Source: Gramella sp. MAR_2010_147
GTDB taxonomy: Bacteria > Bacteroidota > Bacteroidia > Flavobacteriales > Flavobacteriaceae
Assembly (NCBI RefSeq): GCF_900105135.1
Contig: NZ_LT629741.1
Span: 2,232,001 to 2,296,000, forward strand
DNA length: 64,000 nt
Direction: 5' to 3'
Of this stretch, positions 1 to 9,756 are shown one piece after another. Position 1 is the stretch's first letter, and each line of letters opens with the position of its first letter. A program made the translations under genes and the position numbers. Below the pieces are notes generated by a model, which was given only the letters and a program-made list of their open reading frames with translations, did not search any database and was not told where the DNA came from.

Positions 1-1
1 T

Positions 2-1360
2 CTTACCATTTCTGCACGTAATTCCACTTCCGGAGGAAAATTATTCCTGATGGATCTAACTAAAGATAATCCTGAATTGGTGACCATTCTGGATAATGAG
101 GATACTGATACTTATGTGATCAAAAATGAGGGCAGCAAACTTTTTATCGTAACCAACCTTGATGCTCCGAATAAGAAAATCGTAAGCGTGGATGCTTCTA
201 ACCCTACTCCCGAAAACTGGGAAGATTTTATTCCGGAAACAGAAAATGTTTTGAGTCCTTCTACGGCGGGAGGTGATTTTTTTGCTGAATATATGGTAGA
301 TGCCATTTCTAAAGTAAAGCAATATGATGCTGAGGGAAAACTGATTCGTGAAGTGGAATTACCAGGAATTGGTTCAGCCGGAGGTTTTGGAGCTAAAGAA
401 GAGGAAGATGTTTTATATTATTCATTTACTAATTATGTGACTCCGGGAACTATCTATAAATATGATATTGAAGAAGGAACTTCTGAAGTTTACAATAAAC
501 CAAATATCGATTTTAATCCTGATGACTATACCAGCGAGCAGGTTTTTTATAATTCAAAAGATGGAACTAAAGTTCCAATGATCATCACTTATAAAAAAGG
601 AACTGAATTAAACGGTAAGAACCCAACAATCTTATATGGTTATGGGGGATTCAATATCAGCCTAACTCCAGGATTCAGTACCGCTATGAGCGTATGGCTG
701 GAACAAGGCGGTGTATATGCGGTTCCAAATCTTCGTGGAGGTGGAGAATATGGAAAAGAATGGCATAACGCCGGAACGAAGCTTAAAAAACAAAATGTTT
801 TTGATGACTTTATCGCGGCTGCAGAATACCTGATTGAAAACAAATACACTTCCAGTGATTACCTGGCTGTTAGAGGAGGTTCTAACGGCGGATTGCTAGT
901 AGGAGCCACCATGACGCAGCGTCCAGATCTTATGAAGGTTGCTTTACCGGCTGTTGGGGTTATGGATATGCTTAGATATCATACTTTCACCGCTGGCGCA
1001 GGTTGGGCGTATGATTATGGAACTGCTGAAGACAACGAGGAAATGTTCAAATATCTATATGGATATTCTCCGGTACACAATATTGAAAAAGGTGTTGAAT
1101 ACCCTGCTACTATGGTGACTACCGGGGATCATGATGATCGTGTAGTACCAGCACATTCATTTAAATTTGCTGCTGAACTTCAGGAAAAGCATGCTGGAAA
1201 TGAACCTGTCTTAATTAGAATTGAAACAAAAGCAGGGCACGGAGCAGGGAAACCTACGAGCATGATCATCGAGGAGTATGCAGATATTTTTGGTTTCACC
1301 CTTTACAATATGGGTTTTGAGTCTCTGCCAAATGAACTTGATAAAAACATAAAAGGCTAA
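2..1360 (+). CDS. prolyl oligopeptidase family serine peptidase (S9A), 5' end outside window
   Basis: C-terminal catalytic part of an S9 prolyl oligopeptidase, which cleaves short peptides after proline, usually in the periplasm of this group. The reading frame is open from base 2, so the N-terminus and signal peptide lie upstream. The catalytic triad is visible: Ser in RGGSNGGLL (bases about 873-899), Asp in GDHDDRVVP, and His in KAGHGAGKP near the end. Before it lies the last part of the seven-bladed propeller that gates the active site. The start Met at base 50 is internal, because the sequence before it ([13 protein letters not shown]) continues the propeller fold. A strong hairpin terminator follows at once, so this gene ends its own unit. 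Family assignment is secure; substrate is not determined. Confidence 0.93.
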   Translation, partial: LTISARNSTSGGKLFLMDLTKDNPELVTILDNEDTDTYVIKNEGSKLFIVTNLDAPNKKIVSVDASNPTPENWEDFIPETENVLSPSTAGGDFFAEYMVDAISKVKQYDAEGKLIREVELPGIGSAGGFGAKEEEDVLYYSFTNYVTPGTIYKYDIEEGTSEVYNKPNIDFNPDDYTSEQVFYNSKDGTKVPMIITYKKGTELNGKNPTILYGYGGFNISLTPGFSTAMSVWLEQGGVYAVPNLRGGGEYGKEWHNAGTKLKKQNVFDDFIAAAEYLIENKYTSSDYLAVRGGSNGGLLVGATMTQRPDLMKVALPAVGVMDMLRYHTFTAGAGWAYDYGTAEDNEEMFKYLYGYSPVHNIEKGVEYPATMVTTGDHDDRVVPAHSFKFAAELQEKHAGNEPVLIRIETKAGHGAGKPTSMIIEEYADIFGFTLYNMGFESLPNELDKNIKG

Positions 1361-1382
1361 TCTTCTAAGATCCTTATAAGTT

Positions 1383-1412
1383 AAAGCGCGGATTATGATC
1401 CGCGCTTTTTTT
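1383..1412 (+). terminator. rho-independent terminator of the S9 peptidase gene
   Basis: Perfect 11-bp stem (1383-1393 with 1398-1408), 4-base loop and a T run. It lies between the peptidase stop and the following ABC ATPase, so the two are probably separate transcripts. Confidence 0.9.
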
Positions 1413-1432
1413 ATTCTAACTTTCGGATAACT

Positions 1433-2401
1433 ATGCTGAAACTTGAAAATGTAAACTTCGCTTACGATAAAGACCTTGTTTTAAAGAATATTAGCTTTAC
1501 GTTGGAAAAAGGTCAGAATGTTTCCATTATTGGCCAGAGTGGGTGCGGAAAAAGCACGCTCTTGAAACTAATTTATGGGCTACTTCATACCGAAGGTAAA
1601 ATTTACTGGGAGGATAATGAATTGCTGGGACCTAATTATAACCTAGTTCCAGGTGAGCCTTTTATAAAATATCTGGCGCAAGATTTCGATCTAATGCTTC
1701 CCTTAACTGCTGCTGAAAATGTGGGAAAACACCTTAGTAATTTTTACCCTATCAAAAAGAAACGTAGAATCAAGGAATTGCTTGAGGTGGTGGAAATGGA
1801 AGATCTGGCTGATAAAAAAGCAAAATTATTAAGTGGTGGCCAGCAACAACGGATTGCACTTGCAAGGGCGTTGGCTAAGAAACCAGAATTAATTCTACTG
1901 GATGAACCTTTTAGCCATATAGATCATTTCAGAAAAAATAATTTACGCAGAAGATTATTTTCTTATTTAAAAGAGAAAAATATAACCTGTATGATCGCCA
2001 CGCACGACAGTACCGATGCATTGTCTTTTGCAGACCGTACTTTCGTTCTAAAAAATGCGCAAATATATGCAGATGGCAGCCCTGAAGAATTGTATAAAAA
2101 TCCTCCTAATAAATATGTTGCCTCTCTCTTTGGAGACGTAAACCATGTAATGCTGAAAAATCTTCGCCAGAATGAATCGAGTAGAAAACGTATACTTCTA
2201 TATCCCCATGAAATTAAAATAACTACCTCGTCAGATATTAAAGCCGAAGTTGTAAAATCTTATTTCAAAGGTGAGGATTATCTTATTGAAGCAAATTTAA
2301 ACGGAGAAAAAATTCTTGTAAACCATAGAAAAGATATAGCTCAGGGGAAAAATATCAACTTAAAAGTTTCAGAAGATCTAATTAAAAAACGTCTTAGATA
2401 A
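1433..2401 (+). CDS. ABC transporter ATP-binding protein
   Basis: Cytoplasmic ATPase subunit of an ABC transporter. Walker A GQSGCGKST at residues 34-42, Q-loop Gln near 83, signature LSGGQQQR at 133-140, Walker B LILLDEP at 153-159, H-loop His191. The roughly 100 residues after the ATPase resemble a TOBE-like regulatory extension, as in the PotA/FbpC/MalK class of importer ATPases (322 aa fits). No permease or binding protein is next to it, so the substrate cannot be inferred. A TAnnTTTG-like box with one mismatch sits about 10 bases before the ATG, suggesting a very short leader. The 3' end overlaps the convergent GreA-like gene by 8 bases. Confidence 0.85.
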   Translation: MLKLENVNFAYDKDLVLKNISFTLEKGQNVSIIGQSGCGKSTLLKLIYGLLHTEGKIYWEDNELLGPNYNLVPGEPFIKYLAQDFDLMLPLTAAENVGKHLSNFYPIKKKRRIKELLEVVEMEDLADKKAKLLSGGQQQRIALARALAKKPELILLDEPFSHIDHFRKNNLRRRLFSYLKEKNITCMIATHDSTDALSFADRTFVLKNAQIYADGSPEELYKNPPNKYVASLFGDVNHVMLKNLRQNESSRKRILLYPHEIKITTSSDIKAEVVKSYFKGEDYLIEANLNGEKILVNHRKDIAQGKNINLKVSEDLIKKRLR

Positions 2402-2849
2402 TATTCAATATTCTGAATTCTTTCCCATTCATTGTGAAATAATCTCCTGCTTCCTTTCCAAGAAGCTGCTGAGAAATTGGTGCTTTAATACCAACCGCGT
2501 AATATTTCTGATTTTCTGACTTGATTTCACCTGCCGGGATAGAAATAAAGTAATTCGCCGCATCTGTACAAACGAGGCTTCCCAAAACAACTTTATCCCC
2601 GGTTTTATGATCTTTGATCCGAACCAGGATTTGTGCCAGGCGATCATATTCATTTAATTGAATAGTTAATTTATTCCATTCAATATTGATCATTTCCCGG
2701 CCGGTTTCATATTTATCCCCGGCACTGCTTTTGGACTCATTTTCAAGATCCTCTTTGAGACCATCTATCGCTTTTTTAACCACAGCAATTCGTTTGTTCA
2801 GATACTCCTGGCATGCCTGAATTAGTTTAATGCGATCTAATTTCTCCAT
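2394..2849 (-). CDS. GreA/GreB-family elongation factor-like protein
   Basis: A 151-residue protein with the two-part Gre architecture: an N-terminal helical hairpin (about 1-75) carrying KSSAGDKYETGREM, and a C-terminal FKBP-like domain (about 80-151) ending in PISQQLLGKEAGDYF, typical of GreA/B C-domains. Gre factors enter the RNA polymerase secondary channel and stimulate transcript cleavage. The hairpin tip differs from canonical GreA, so this is a divergent Bacteroidota form; such proteins are sometimes mislabelled as 3-oxoacyl-ACP synthase, for which there is no support here. The start codon overlaps the stop of the upstream transglycosylase gene (TAATG), which suggests translational coupling. 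Confidence 0.75.
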   Translation of the reverse strand: MEKLDRIKLIQACQEYLNKRIAVVKKAIDGLKEDLENESKSSAGDKYETGREMINIEWNKLTIQLNEYDRLAQILVRIKDHKTGDKVVLGSLVCTDAANYFISIPAGEIKSENQKYYAVGIKAPISQQLLGKEAGDYFTMNGKEFRILNII

Positions 2850-3520
2850 TAATCCAACATAAATTTACCGTAATTCTGCATCTGCCTCACGATCCAGTTC
2901 TTTCTTCCCTGGATAAAACCTGAAGCCGGATTTGCCCTGTATTGTCTTGGATTGGGTAATACCGCCGCAATAGCAGCCGCTTCATAAGGACTAAGCGTTA
3001 TAGCATCCTTTTTAAACCAATGTTGTGAGGCTGCCTGAGCTCCGTAAATACCTTTTCCCATCTCTATACTATTAAGATAAACCTCCAGGATTCGCTCTTT
3101 ACTCCAGATTATTTCAATAAGAAAAGTGAAATAAGCTTCCATTCCTTTCCTAAACCAGGTTCTCCCGGGCCATAGGAAAACATTTTTTGCGGTTTGTTGT
3201 GAAATTGTAGACGCCCCACGAATCTTCCTACCAGAGCGGTTATCTTCCATGGCTTTTTCTATAGCCTTAAAATCGAAACCACTATGATTAGCAAAATTCT
3301 GGTCTTCACTAGCAATAACAGCTAGTTGAAGATGCCTTGAAATATCCTCTATAGGTACCCAATCGTGTTCCAAAGGCTCTTCCGGATTTTCAAAATATCG
3401 TATAGCCATTAAAGGTGTAAATGGTACGGGTACAAATTTATAAATGACTACGATCAGGATACTGAAAAGAAAAAGCCCCAACAGCACTTTAAAAATAAAT
3501 TTGAAGAATCTCTTTATCAT
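2849..3520 (-). CDS. mtgA: monofunctional biosynthetic peptidoglycan transglycosylase
   Basis: GT51 glycosyltransferase that polymerises lipid II into glycan strands at the outer face of the inner membrane. A single N-terminal membrane anchor (residues about 10-28) is followed by the GT51 domain with the catalytic Glu72 in VIASEDQNF, the GASTISQQTAKN motif and the KERILEVYLN motif. No transpeptidase domain follows, and 223 aa is normal for MtgA. It is the middle gene of a minus-strand run: the upstream FAD oxidoreductase overlaps it by 4 bases and the Gre-like gene overlaps its stop by one base. Confidence 0.92.
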   Translation of the reverse strand: MIKRFFKFIFKVLLGLFLFSILIVVIYKFVPVPFTPLMAIRYFENPEEPLEHDWVPIEDISRHLQLAVIASEDQNFANHSGFDFKAIEKAMEDNRSGRKIRGASTISQQTAKNVFLWPGRTWFRKGMEAYFTFLIEIIWSKERILEVYLNSIEMGKGIYGAQAASQHWFKKDAITLSPYEAAAIAAVLPNPRQYRANPASGFIQGRKNWIVRQMQNYGKFMLD

Positions 3521-4638
3521 GATTTTAATGCTAGATCTGCTAATTCTTTACCTACGATAGCTCCTATGGCGATTCCCATTCCACCAAGACGCACACCACA
3601 GTAAACATTATTTGAAACTTCTTTGATAATTGGCTTTTTTTGATCTCCAACACCCATAATTCCGCTCCAGGATTGTTGAATTTCAAAGTCCGTTTCAGGT
3701 AATACACAGGTTTTCAAAAGTTCCTTTAATTTATTCTGAATGATCTCTGTCAATCCAGATTCATCGGTTTCTTCGGTTTCAAAATCCATATTTCGACCTC
3801 CACCAAATAAAACCCTGTCGCCAATATTACGGAAATAATAATAGCCTTTATCCAGATGAAAAGTTCCTAGAAACGGAATATTTTTGATCGGCTTTGTGAT
3901 AAGCACCTGTGCTCTTGCAGGTTTCACCTCATCAATTCCCAGCCTGGAAGCAAAGCCATTGGTTGCGATCATTAGTTTTTTTGATTGAAGATTGAATTTT
4001 GTTGTTTTTATTAAAATTTCATCTTCTGCTTCTGAAAATGATTCAACTTCTACTCCATTCAATATACGAATACCTTCAACCATAGCCCTTTTCACAAGTG
4101 CTGTCATCATTTTACCGGTATCAATCTGGCCTTCAAACTTATTATAGATAAGATCTTTTTGAATTTTTTTGAAGCCGAATTTATTCGTGGAAACCTCAAA
4201 TACATCTTCAGAAAAGACCGGTTTCAATAAGGCATTTATTTCAGGAATTTTTTCCAGACATTCGTGGTATAAATCTTTATCCTCTTCCGTAAATAATTCA
4301 TAGCCGCCCAGATTTTTGAAGTCTATAATGTTATCCCCCAAATTATTCCGAAGTAAATCCAGGCCGTTCTTACGTTTTTCAACAAGCTGAAGAACTTCTT
4401 CCTTGGAATGTGTATTTAGATCGTCCAGAATCTCTGATATACTGCCAAAACAGGCAAAACCAGCATTATTAGTACTGGCTCCCTCTGGCAGGATTCCTTT
4501 TTCAAGAATAATTACTTTTGAATCAGGTTCGGCTTCTTTTAGTTTTAAAGCACAATTTAAACCAGTGATTCCGCTGCCAATAATACAATAATCAATATCT
4601 GAGAACCAGGAATCGGTTTCCCAAAAAGAAAAATTCAT
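3517..4638 (-). CDS. NAD(P)/FAD-dependent oxidoreductase (DAO family)
   Basis: A 373-aa flavoenzyme of the D-amino-acid-oxidase/glycine-oxidase fold. The dinucleotide-binding GSGITG lies at residues 21-26, after a short N-terminal lead. LEKGILPEGAS fits the FAD ribose loop, and GVRLGGMGIAIGA near the C-terminus is the second FAD contact. It probably oxidises an amine or amino acid in the cytoplasm, but the sequence does not fix the substrate. It overlaps mtgA by 4 bases (ATGA) and heads the oxidoreductase-mtgA-gre run. Confidence 0.82.
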   Translation of the reverse strand: MNFSFWETDSWFSDIDYCIIGSGITGLNCALKLKEAEPDSKVIILEKGILPEGASTNNAGFACFGSISEILDDLNTHSKEEVLQLVEKRKNGLDLLRNNLGDNIIDFKNLGGYELFTEEDKDLYHECLEKIPEINALLKPVFSEDVFEVSTNKFGFKKIQKDLIYNKFEGQIDTGKMMTALVKRAMVEGIRILNGVEVESFSEAEDEILIKTTKFNLQSKKLMIATNGFASRLGIDEVKPARAQVLITKPIKNIPFLGTFHLDKGYYYFRNIGDRVLFGGGRNMDFETEETDESGLTEIIQNKLKELLKTCVLPETDFEIQQSWSGIMGVGDQKKPIIKEVSNNVYCGVRLGGMGIAIGAIVGKELADLALKS

Positions 4639-4680
4639 AGGTTGGGTTTTCTAAGGCTGAAATTACAAAATATTAGGTAT

Positions 4681-4707
4681 AAAAAAACCCCGGCAAAACC
4701 GGGGCTT
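4681..4707 (-). terminator. terminator of the fabH-accB-accC unit
   Basis: A GC stem (CCCCGG at 4688-4693 with CCGGGG at 4699-4704) is followed, reading leftwards, by a run of seven T. It lies 4 bases past the accC stop. Confidence 0.88.
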
Positions 4708-4710
4708 ATA

Positions 4711-6063
4711 TTATTCCTCTTCCTGAGGTTTCATCTTAAAATCCTCCATGAATTTTGTAGTGTAATTTCCTTCTACATAATCTGGATGATCCATCAACTG
4801 ACGATGGAAAGGAATGGTAGTTTTTACCCCTTCAATCACAAATTCATCTAAAGCTCGCTTCATTTTATTGATTGCTTCTTCCCTTGTTTGAGCAGTCGTT
4901 ATCAACTTTGCGATCATAGAATCGTAATTTGGTGGAATGATATATCCACTGTATACATGTGTATCTATACGCACTCCATGTCCTCCCGGCGCATGAAGAT
5001 TCGTGATCTTCCCTGGAGATGGCCTGAAATTATGATAAGGATCTTCCGCATTAATTCTACATTCTATAGAGTGTAGTTGTGGGAAATAATTCTTTCCTGA
5101 GATTGGCACTCCTGATGCCACTAAAATTTGCTCTCTAATCAGGTCGTAATCTATTACCTGTTCGGTAATAGGATGTTCCACCTGAATTCGAGTATTCATT
5201 TCCATAAAGTAGAAATTTCTATGCTTGTCTACAAGAAACTCCACCGTTCCGGCTCCTTCATATTTGATATATTCAGCTGCTTTTACAGCCGCATCACCCA
5301 TTTTCTTACGGAGTGTATCCGTCATAAATGGAGATGGTGTTTCTTCAGTCAATTTTTGATGACGTCGTTGTACCGAACAATCTCTTTCAGAAAGGTGACA
5401 GGCTTTACCACTGCTGTCTCCAACGATCTGGATCTCAATATGGCGAGGCTCTTCAATAAGCTTTTCCATATACATCCCATCATTTCCGAAAGATGCGTCT
5501 GCTTCTTTTCTGGCAGACTCCCAGGCTGGTTCAAGTTCTTCTTCTTTCCAAACGGCACGCATTCCTTTTCCACCACCACCGGCGGTAGCTTTTAGCATTA
5601 CCGGAAATCCGATCTCTTTTGCCAGTTTAGAACATTCTTTGAAATCTTTAAGGATTCCTTCAGAGCCAGGAACACAAGGAACTCCTGCTGCTCTCATGGT
5701 AGCTTTGGCAGTTGCTTTATCTCCCATTTTCGCGATCATATCTGGAGAAGCTCCAATGAATTTGATCTCGTGTTCTTCACATATCTTTGAAAACTTAGCA
5801 TTTTCAGAAAGAAATCCGTATCCCGGATGTATAGCATCAGCATTGGTGATTTCTGCCGCAGCGATGATATTTGAAATTTTAAGATAAGAAAGGTTACTTG
5901 GCGCAGGACCAATACAAACGGCTTCATCGGCAAATCTAACGTGAAGACTTTCAGCGTCAGCAGTAGAATAAACCGCTACCGTTTTAATTCCCATTTCTTT
6001 GCAGGTACGAATCACGCGCAACGCGATTTCCCCTCTGTTGGCAATCAATATTTTTTTAAACAT
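4711..6063 (-). CDS. accC: acetyl-CoA carboxylase biotin carboxylase subunit
   Basis: Carboxylates biotin on BCCP using ATP and bicarbonate, the first half of malonyl-CoA synthesis. At 450 aa it has the normal length and architecture: N-domain opening [22 protein letters not shown]-grasp with the glycine-rich loop [14 protein letters not shown] (about residue 159 on), and the catalytic region [14 protein letters not shown]. It lies 66 bases downstream of accB and shares its promoter and the strong terminator at 4681-4707. The AccA/AccD carboxyltransferase genes are not in the window. Confidence 0.97.
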   Translation of the reverse strand: MFKKILIANRGEIALRVIRTCKEMGIKTVAVYSTADAESLHVRFADEAVCIGPAPSNLSYLKISNIIAAAEITNADAIHPGYGFLSENAKFSKICEEHEIKFIGASPDMIAKMGDKATAKATMRAAGVPCVPGSEGILKDFKECSKLAKEIGFPVMLKATAGGGGKGMRAVWKEEELEPAWESARKEADASFGNDGMYMEKLIEEPRHIEIQIVGDSSGKACHLSERDCSVQRRHQKLTEETPSPFMTDTLRKKMGDAAVKAAEYIKYEGAGTVEFLVDKHRNFYFMEMNTRIQVEHPITEQVIDYDLIREQILVASGVPISGKNYFPQLHSIECRINAEDPYHNFRPSPGKITNLHAPGGHGVRIDTHVYSGYIIPPNYDSMIAKLITTAQTREEAINKMKRALDEFVIEGVKTTIPFHRQLMDHPDYVEGNYTTKFMEDFKMKPQEEE

Positions 6064-6129
6064 ACCTAGTTGCTTTTAAAGTTCTGAAGCCCCGAAAAAG
6101 GGCTTGCAGTTGTTAAAACGGGCAGTAAT

Positions 6130-6639
6130 TTATGATGGATCTACTAAAAATAAAGGCTGATCAAATTCAACCGGAGAAGAATCATCTACCAATACTTTGA
6201 CGATTTTTCCTGAAACTTCACTTTCAATTTCATTGAAAAGTTTCATTGCTTCAATGATACAAAGTACATCACCTTCTTTAATGCTATCACCAACTTCAGC
6301 AAAAGTAGGCTTGTCTGGAGATGGCTTTCTGTAAAAAGTACCAATAATTGGAGATTTTACAGTGATATATTTTGAATCGTCTCCAGCAGAATCTTTATTT
6401 TCCTTTTGCGGAGCTGCAGTTTCCTGTGGTGCGGGAGCCTGTTGCTGAGGTTGCTGAGGTTGTTGTGCTTGCATTTGAGGCATCTGTGCCCCAGCCGGCA
6501 TTTGCTGTACTATGGTAGTCTCTTTTTCGTCTGAACCTGTTCTAATGGTGATTTTTACATCTCCAGTTTCCAGTTTTACCTCACTTGCGCCAGATTTAGC
6601 TACAAATTTTATTAGATTCTGAATTTCTTTTAAATCCAT
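6130..6639 (-). CDS. accB: biotin carboxyl carrier protein of acetyl-CoA carboxylase
   Basis: Carries the covalently bound biotin shuttled between AccC and the carboxyltransferase. The C-terminal biotinyl domain (about 91-169) contains the attachment site EAMKL with biotinyl Lys133. The N-terminal helix region (1-45) is joined by a Pro/Gln/Ala-rich flexible linker (about 46-80, repeats of PQQ), normal for AccB swinging arms. It lies 18 bases after fabH and 66 bases before accC, giving a fatty-acid initiation operon fabH-accB-accC. Confidence 0.97.
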   Translation of the reverse strand: MDLKEIQNLIKFVAKSGASEVKLETGDVKITIRTGSDEKETTIVQQMPAGAQMPQMQAQQPQQPQQQAPAPQETAAPQKENKDSAGDDSKYITVKSPIIGTFYRKPSPDKPTFAEVGDSIKEGDVLCIIEAMKLFNEIESEVSGKIVKVLVDDSSPVEFDQPLFLVDPS

Positions 6640-6657
6640 AATAATTGGTGTTGGTTT

Positions 6658-7656
6658 TTATGAGTTATAAGCCCATTTAAGGTAAGAAGCTCCCCAAGTG
6701 AAGCCACCCCCAAAAGAGGCAAATATTAAATTATCTCCTTTTTTTAATTGTTTTTCGTAATCGCTTAATAATAATGGTAAAGTTGCGGCAGTAGTATTTC
6801 CATACCTCTGTATGTTCATTAAAACCTTACTTTCATCATTGAGGTTCATCCTATTGGCAGTTGCATCAATAATACGCTTATTAGCCTGATGTGCTACCAG
6901 CCAGTTCACATCTTCATTGGTGAGATTATTTCTTTCCATGATCTGGGCACTAACTTCGGCCATATTCGAAACAGCAAATTTGAATACCGTTTTTCCATCC
7001 TGCCTTACATAATGAAGTTTCTCTGCAACTGTTTCTGCGGTTGGAGGCATTAAAGATCCTCCGGCAGCAATTTTTAAAGAATTTCTTCCAATGGAGTCAC
7101 TACGTAAAATTTCATCTTGAAGCCCTAATCCTTCTGTATTAGGCTCCATAAGTACTGCACCAGCACCATCTCCAAAGATAATACAGGTAGTACGATCTTT
7201 GTAATCGATGATAGAAGACATTTTATCTGCGCCAATTACGAGAACTTTTTTGTATCGTCCAGACTCAATATAAGCTGAAGCAGTAGACATCCCGTATAGA
7301 AAGCTGGAACAGGCTGCCTGCAAATCATAAGAAAATGCATTTGTTGCTCCAATTTCTGTTGCGACGTGAACACCAGTAGCTGCTACCGGCATATCGGGAC
7401 TTACAGTTCCTAAAATTATAAGATCAATTTCTTTGGGATCCAGATTGGTTTTTCGAAGAATTTCCTTCGCAGCCTGGATTGCTAAATATGAAGTTCCCTT
7501 TTCAGGGTCTTTAAGAATGCGCCTTTCTTTAATTCCTGTCCTGCTGGTGATCCACTCATCTGTTGTCTCCACCATTTCTTCCAACATTTCGTTGGTCAAA
7601 ACATCTTCAGGCACATAGCCACCTACAGCCGTAATTGCTGCTGTGATTTTATTCAT
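6658..7656 (-). CDS. fabH: 3-oxoacyl-ACP synthase III
   Basis: Condenses an acyl-CoA primer with malonyl-ACP to start fatty acid synthesis. At 332 aa it has the thiolase fold with catalytic Cys116 in LQAACSSFLYG, His in VAHQANKRI and Asn in RYGNTTAAT. The end FASFGGGFTWGA is typical. It is the first gene of fabH-accB-accC and is separated from the upstream rpmF unit by a terminator at 7781-7806, so it needs its own promoter within 7657-7780; no perfect TAnnTTTG box is visible there. In Flavobacteria this enzyme usually prefers branched primers (family knowledge, not visible here). Confidence 0.96.
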   Translation of the reverse strand: MNKITAAITAVGGYVPEDVLTNEMLEEMVETTDEWITSRTGIKERRILKDPEKGTSYLAIQAAKEILRKTNLDPKEIDLIILGTVSPDMPVAATGVHVATEIGATNAFSYDLQAACSSFLYGMSTASAYIESGRYKKVLVIGADKMSSIIDYKDRTTCIIFGDGAGAVLMEPNTEGLGLQDEILRSDSIGRNSLKIAAGGSLMPPTAETVAEKLHYVRQDGKTVFKFAVSNMAEVSAQIMERNNLTNEDVNWLVAHQANKRIIDATANRMNLNDESKVLMNIQRYGNTTAATLPLLLSDYEKQLKKGDNLIFASFGGGFTWGASYLKWAYNS

Positions 7657-7780
7657 AAAATTGGATTTAATTCACCCTTCACCGGTCTAAATAAAATTTC
7701 TACATTCCTAGAAAAGTACTAAATTTAATTAGAACCGGCGTGCAAATTAAGGTCTTTTTAGGACTTATTCAACTAAAAAC

Positions 7781-7806
7781 AAAAAACTCCCACCATGTGA
7801 GAGTTT
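7781..7806 (-). terminator. terminator after rpmF
   Basis: A 10-bp stem (7784-7793 with 7797-7806, one G-T pair) with a 3-base loop, followed on the minus strand by T-rich sequence. It lies 30 bases past the rpmF stop. Confidence 0.8.
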
Positions 7807-7835
7807 CTGTATTTTTTGAAGCTCTTTATCCTTTA

Positions 7836-8033
7836 CTAAGCCTCTACTTCTTCAGTATTATCAATTAATACCTGACCGCGGTAATAAAGTTTACCTTCGT
7901 GCCAGTGAGCTCTGTGATACAAGTGTGCTTCACCTGTTACAGAATCTACAGCCACTTTTGGAGCTGAAGCTTTATAATGTGTTCTTCTCTTATCTCTTCT
8001 GGTTTTCGAGATTTTTCTCTTTGGATGTGCCAT
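7836..8033 (-). CDS. rpmF: 50S ribosomal protein L32
   Basis: A 65-aa basic ribosomal protein opening [19 protein letters not shown], the standard L32 start, with the tail [11 protein letters not shown]. The zinc-binding cysteines of some L32 forms are absent, so this is the Cys-less type. It follows the DUF177 gene by 13 bases; the DUF177-rpmF pair is conserved across bacteria and normally sits beside fatty-acid genes, as here. Confidence 0.96.
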   Translation of the reverse strand: MAHPKRKISKTRRDKRRTHYKASAPKVAVDSVTGEAHLYHRAHWHEGKLYYRGQVLIDNTEEVEA

Positions 8034-8046
8034 GGCTTCCTGTTAA

Positions 8047-8580
8047 TTATTCGTTTAGTAAATTTTTTAATTTGTCCCAGCGAGGATCTATATCGTCCTC
8101 ATTTTTCTTTTTCTGATTTTTCAAACTAAGCTCTTCTAGCCTATCAAGTACGTCAGATTTTAAAGTCCCGTCTTCAACTCCCGGATGAATTCTTTTTGGC
8201 GGTACTGAAAGTACAACCAGTTCATACACGTATTGCTGAATATTCACTTCATATTCACCATGTGGTAATATAAGCAGATCTTCATCTTCATTGTTGAATT
8301 CATCTCCAAACTTTATCACCAGAAACAGCTCATTGTCTATTGCCTGATCATAAGGTTCATTAGTAAGATCGCAGTTCACATTTACTGTACCGGTTGCTCT
8401 AAAAGTAAGCTCCATCATGGTACTTTTCTTCTCGAACAACAAATCGATCTTTACATCGGTGCTATTGAATTCCTCGTACTCAAAATGTTCAAAGAACCTG
8501 TTATCTAACTCATACTCAAACTGGTGTTTCCCAAGTTTTAATCCCTTGAAAGGGATTGTAAACTCCGCTAAATTCCTCAT
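8047..8580 (-). CDS. DUF177 (YceD-family) protein
   Basis: A 177-aa protein of the DUF177/YceD family, identified from gene order (directly before rpmF), size, and the C-terminal acidic stretch DDIDPRWDKLKNLLNE typical of Bacteroidota members. Relatives have been linked to 23S rRNA metabolism in plants and E. coli; the exact role is unsettled. It lacks the classical CxRCL cysteines; only CDLTNEPYDQ remains of that loop. It heads a two-gene unit with rpmF behind a good -7 box at 8625-8632. Confidence 0.82.
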   Translation of the reverse strand: MRNLAEFTIPFKGLKLGKHQFEYELDNRFFEHFEYEEFNSTDVKIDLLFEKKSTMMELTFRATGTVNVNCDLTNEPYDQAIDNELFLVIKFGDEFNNEDEDLLILPHGEYEVNIQQYVYELVVLSVPPKRIHPGVEDGTLKSDVLDRLEELSLKNQKKKNEDDIDPRWDKLKNLLNE

Positions 8581-8624
8581 CTCTCCTCAGTTTTGAGTGC
8601 CCAACGTTTCCGTTAAGGCGGGTG

Positions 8625-8632
8625 CAAAGATA
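8625..8632 (-). promoter_or_regulatory. -7 promoter element for the DUF177-rpmF unit
   Basis: The minus strand reads TATCTTTG, a perfect match to the Bacteroidota -7 consensus TAnnTTTG, about 45 bases upstream of the DUF177 start. No clear -33 TTG at the usual 17-23 base spacing. Confidence 0.55.
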
Positions 8633-8675
8633 TAAAAATTAATCAATTATGTACTGTTTATAAACAAATTTTTGT

Positions 8676-9722
8676 TTATATCTTCCTGCCCTGTTTCTTT
8701 AAAGGATTTTCAGTCAAAACCTTATATTCTTCGCGGGCTTTAAAGATCTCAATTCCTTTAAAAACCGCTTCTTTAAATGAATTGATATTTGCTTCGTTCT
8801 TGCCGGCGATTTCAAAAGCAGTTCCATGATCTGGTGAAGTTCTTACTTTTCTTAGTCCGGCTGTAAAATTCACCCCCATTCCAAACGATAATGTTTTAAA
8901 TGGAATAAGCCCCTGGTCGTGGTAAGATGCAACCACCGCATCAAAATTCTTATAGTTCTTGGAACCAAAAAAGCTATCTGCTGAATATGGGCCAAAAACA
9001 AGATCTCCTTTATCCCTGATCTTTTGAATAGTTGGCTTCAAGGTCTCTTCGTCTTCCTTTCCTATCACTCCATTATCCCCGCTATGCGGATTGATCCCTA
9101 AAACAGCAATTCTTGGCTTCTGCACTCTAAAATCCTGCTTCAAAGTTTGCTGAATGGTTTTAATTTTCTTCTCAATTAATTCAGGGGTAATCACAGCAGC
9201 AATATCTTTTAAAGCCACATGATCTGTTAATAATCCAATTTTGAGATTATCTGTAATCATGAACATGAGACTTTCTCCTCCTAATTCGTTAGCTAGATAA
9301 TCTGTATGCCCGGGAAAATTGAATTTTTCAGATTGTATTGTTGCCTTATTGATTGGTGCTGTCACCAGGACATCGATCTCATCTTTCTTTAAGGCATTTG
9401 TCGCTGCCTCCAGAGATCTGAATGCGTAATCCCCTATTTTGGTATCTTCTTCTCCAAAATTTATATTGACATTTTCTTTCCAAACATTTACAACATTTAC
9501 CTTTCCGGCAATTGCATTAGATGGATGGTCTATTCCCTGAAAATGAATAGAGAGCTTATAGTGTTTCTTTAAAAAATTGAGGATTTTTGAAGATGCAAAG
9601 ATAATCGGGGTGCAAAAATCCAGCATCCTGGAATCATCAAAGGTCTTAAGCACAATTTCACTTCCAATCCCATTCAAATCCCCAATGCTAATTCCCAATT
9701 TGATCATTTCGCTTTGTTTCAT
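8676..9722 (-). CDS. pdxA: 4-hydroxythreonine-4-phosphate dehydrogenase
   Basis: NAD-dependent, metal-requiring enzyme of pyridoxal-5-phosphate synthesis (DXP-dependent route). At 348 aa it has family motifs throughout: GDLNGIGSEIVLK at the N-terminus, NFPGHTDYLA (metal-binding His), GINPHSGDNGVIG, and SYHDQGLIPFK (second metal His), ending with SPDHGTAFEIAG. It is monocistronic or first before DUF177, 95 bases away. A TACATTTG box with a correctly spaced TTG lies just upstream and overlaps the divergent riboflavin synthase start. Confidence 0.96.
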   Translation of the reverse strand: MKQSEMIKLGISIGDLNGIGSEIVLKTFDDSRMLDFCTPIIFASSKILNFLKKHYKLSIHFQGIDHPSNAIAGKVNVVNVWKENVNINFGEEDTKIGDYAFRSLEAATNALKKDEIDVLVTAPINKATIQSEKFNFPGHTDYLANELGGESLMFMITDNLKIGLLTDHVALKDIAAVITPELIEKKIKTIQQTLKQDFRVQKPRIAVLGINPHSGDNGVIGKEDEETLKPTIQKIRDKGDLVFGPYSADSFFGSKNYKNFDAVVASYHDQGLIPFKTLSFGMGVNFTAGLRKVRTSPDHGTAFEIAGKNEANINSFKEAVFKGIEIFKAREEYKVLTENPLKKQGRKI

Positions 9723-9756
9723 AAACTTTCCCGATATAATATTTTAATTTTACACA

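Noticed and set aside
5128..5595. Plus-strand open frames inside accC and similar long antisense frames elsewhere
   Set aside because: They lie fully within well-supported genes on the other strand and show no recognisable domain.
6430..6510. CAG/CAA-rich repeat in accB as a microsatellite or phase-variation tract
   Set aside because: It encodes the ordinary Pro/Gln flexible linker of BCCP and its units are irregular.
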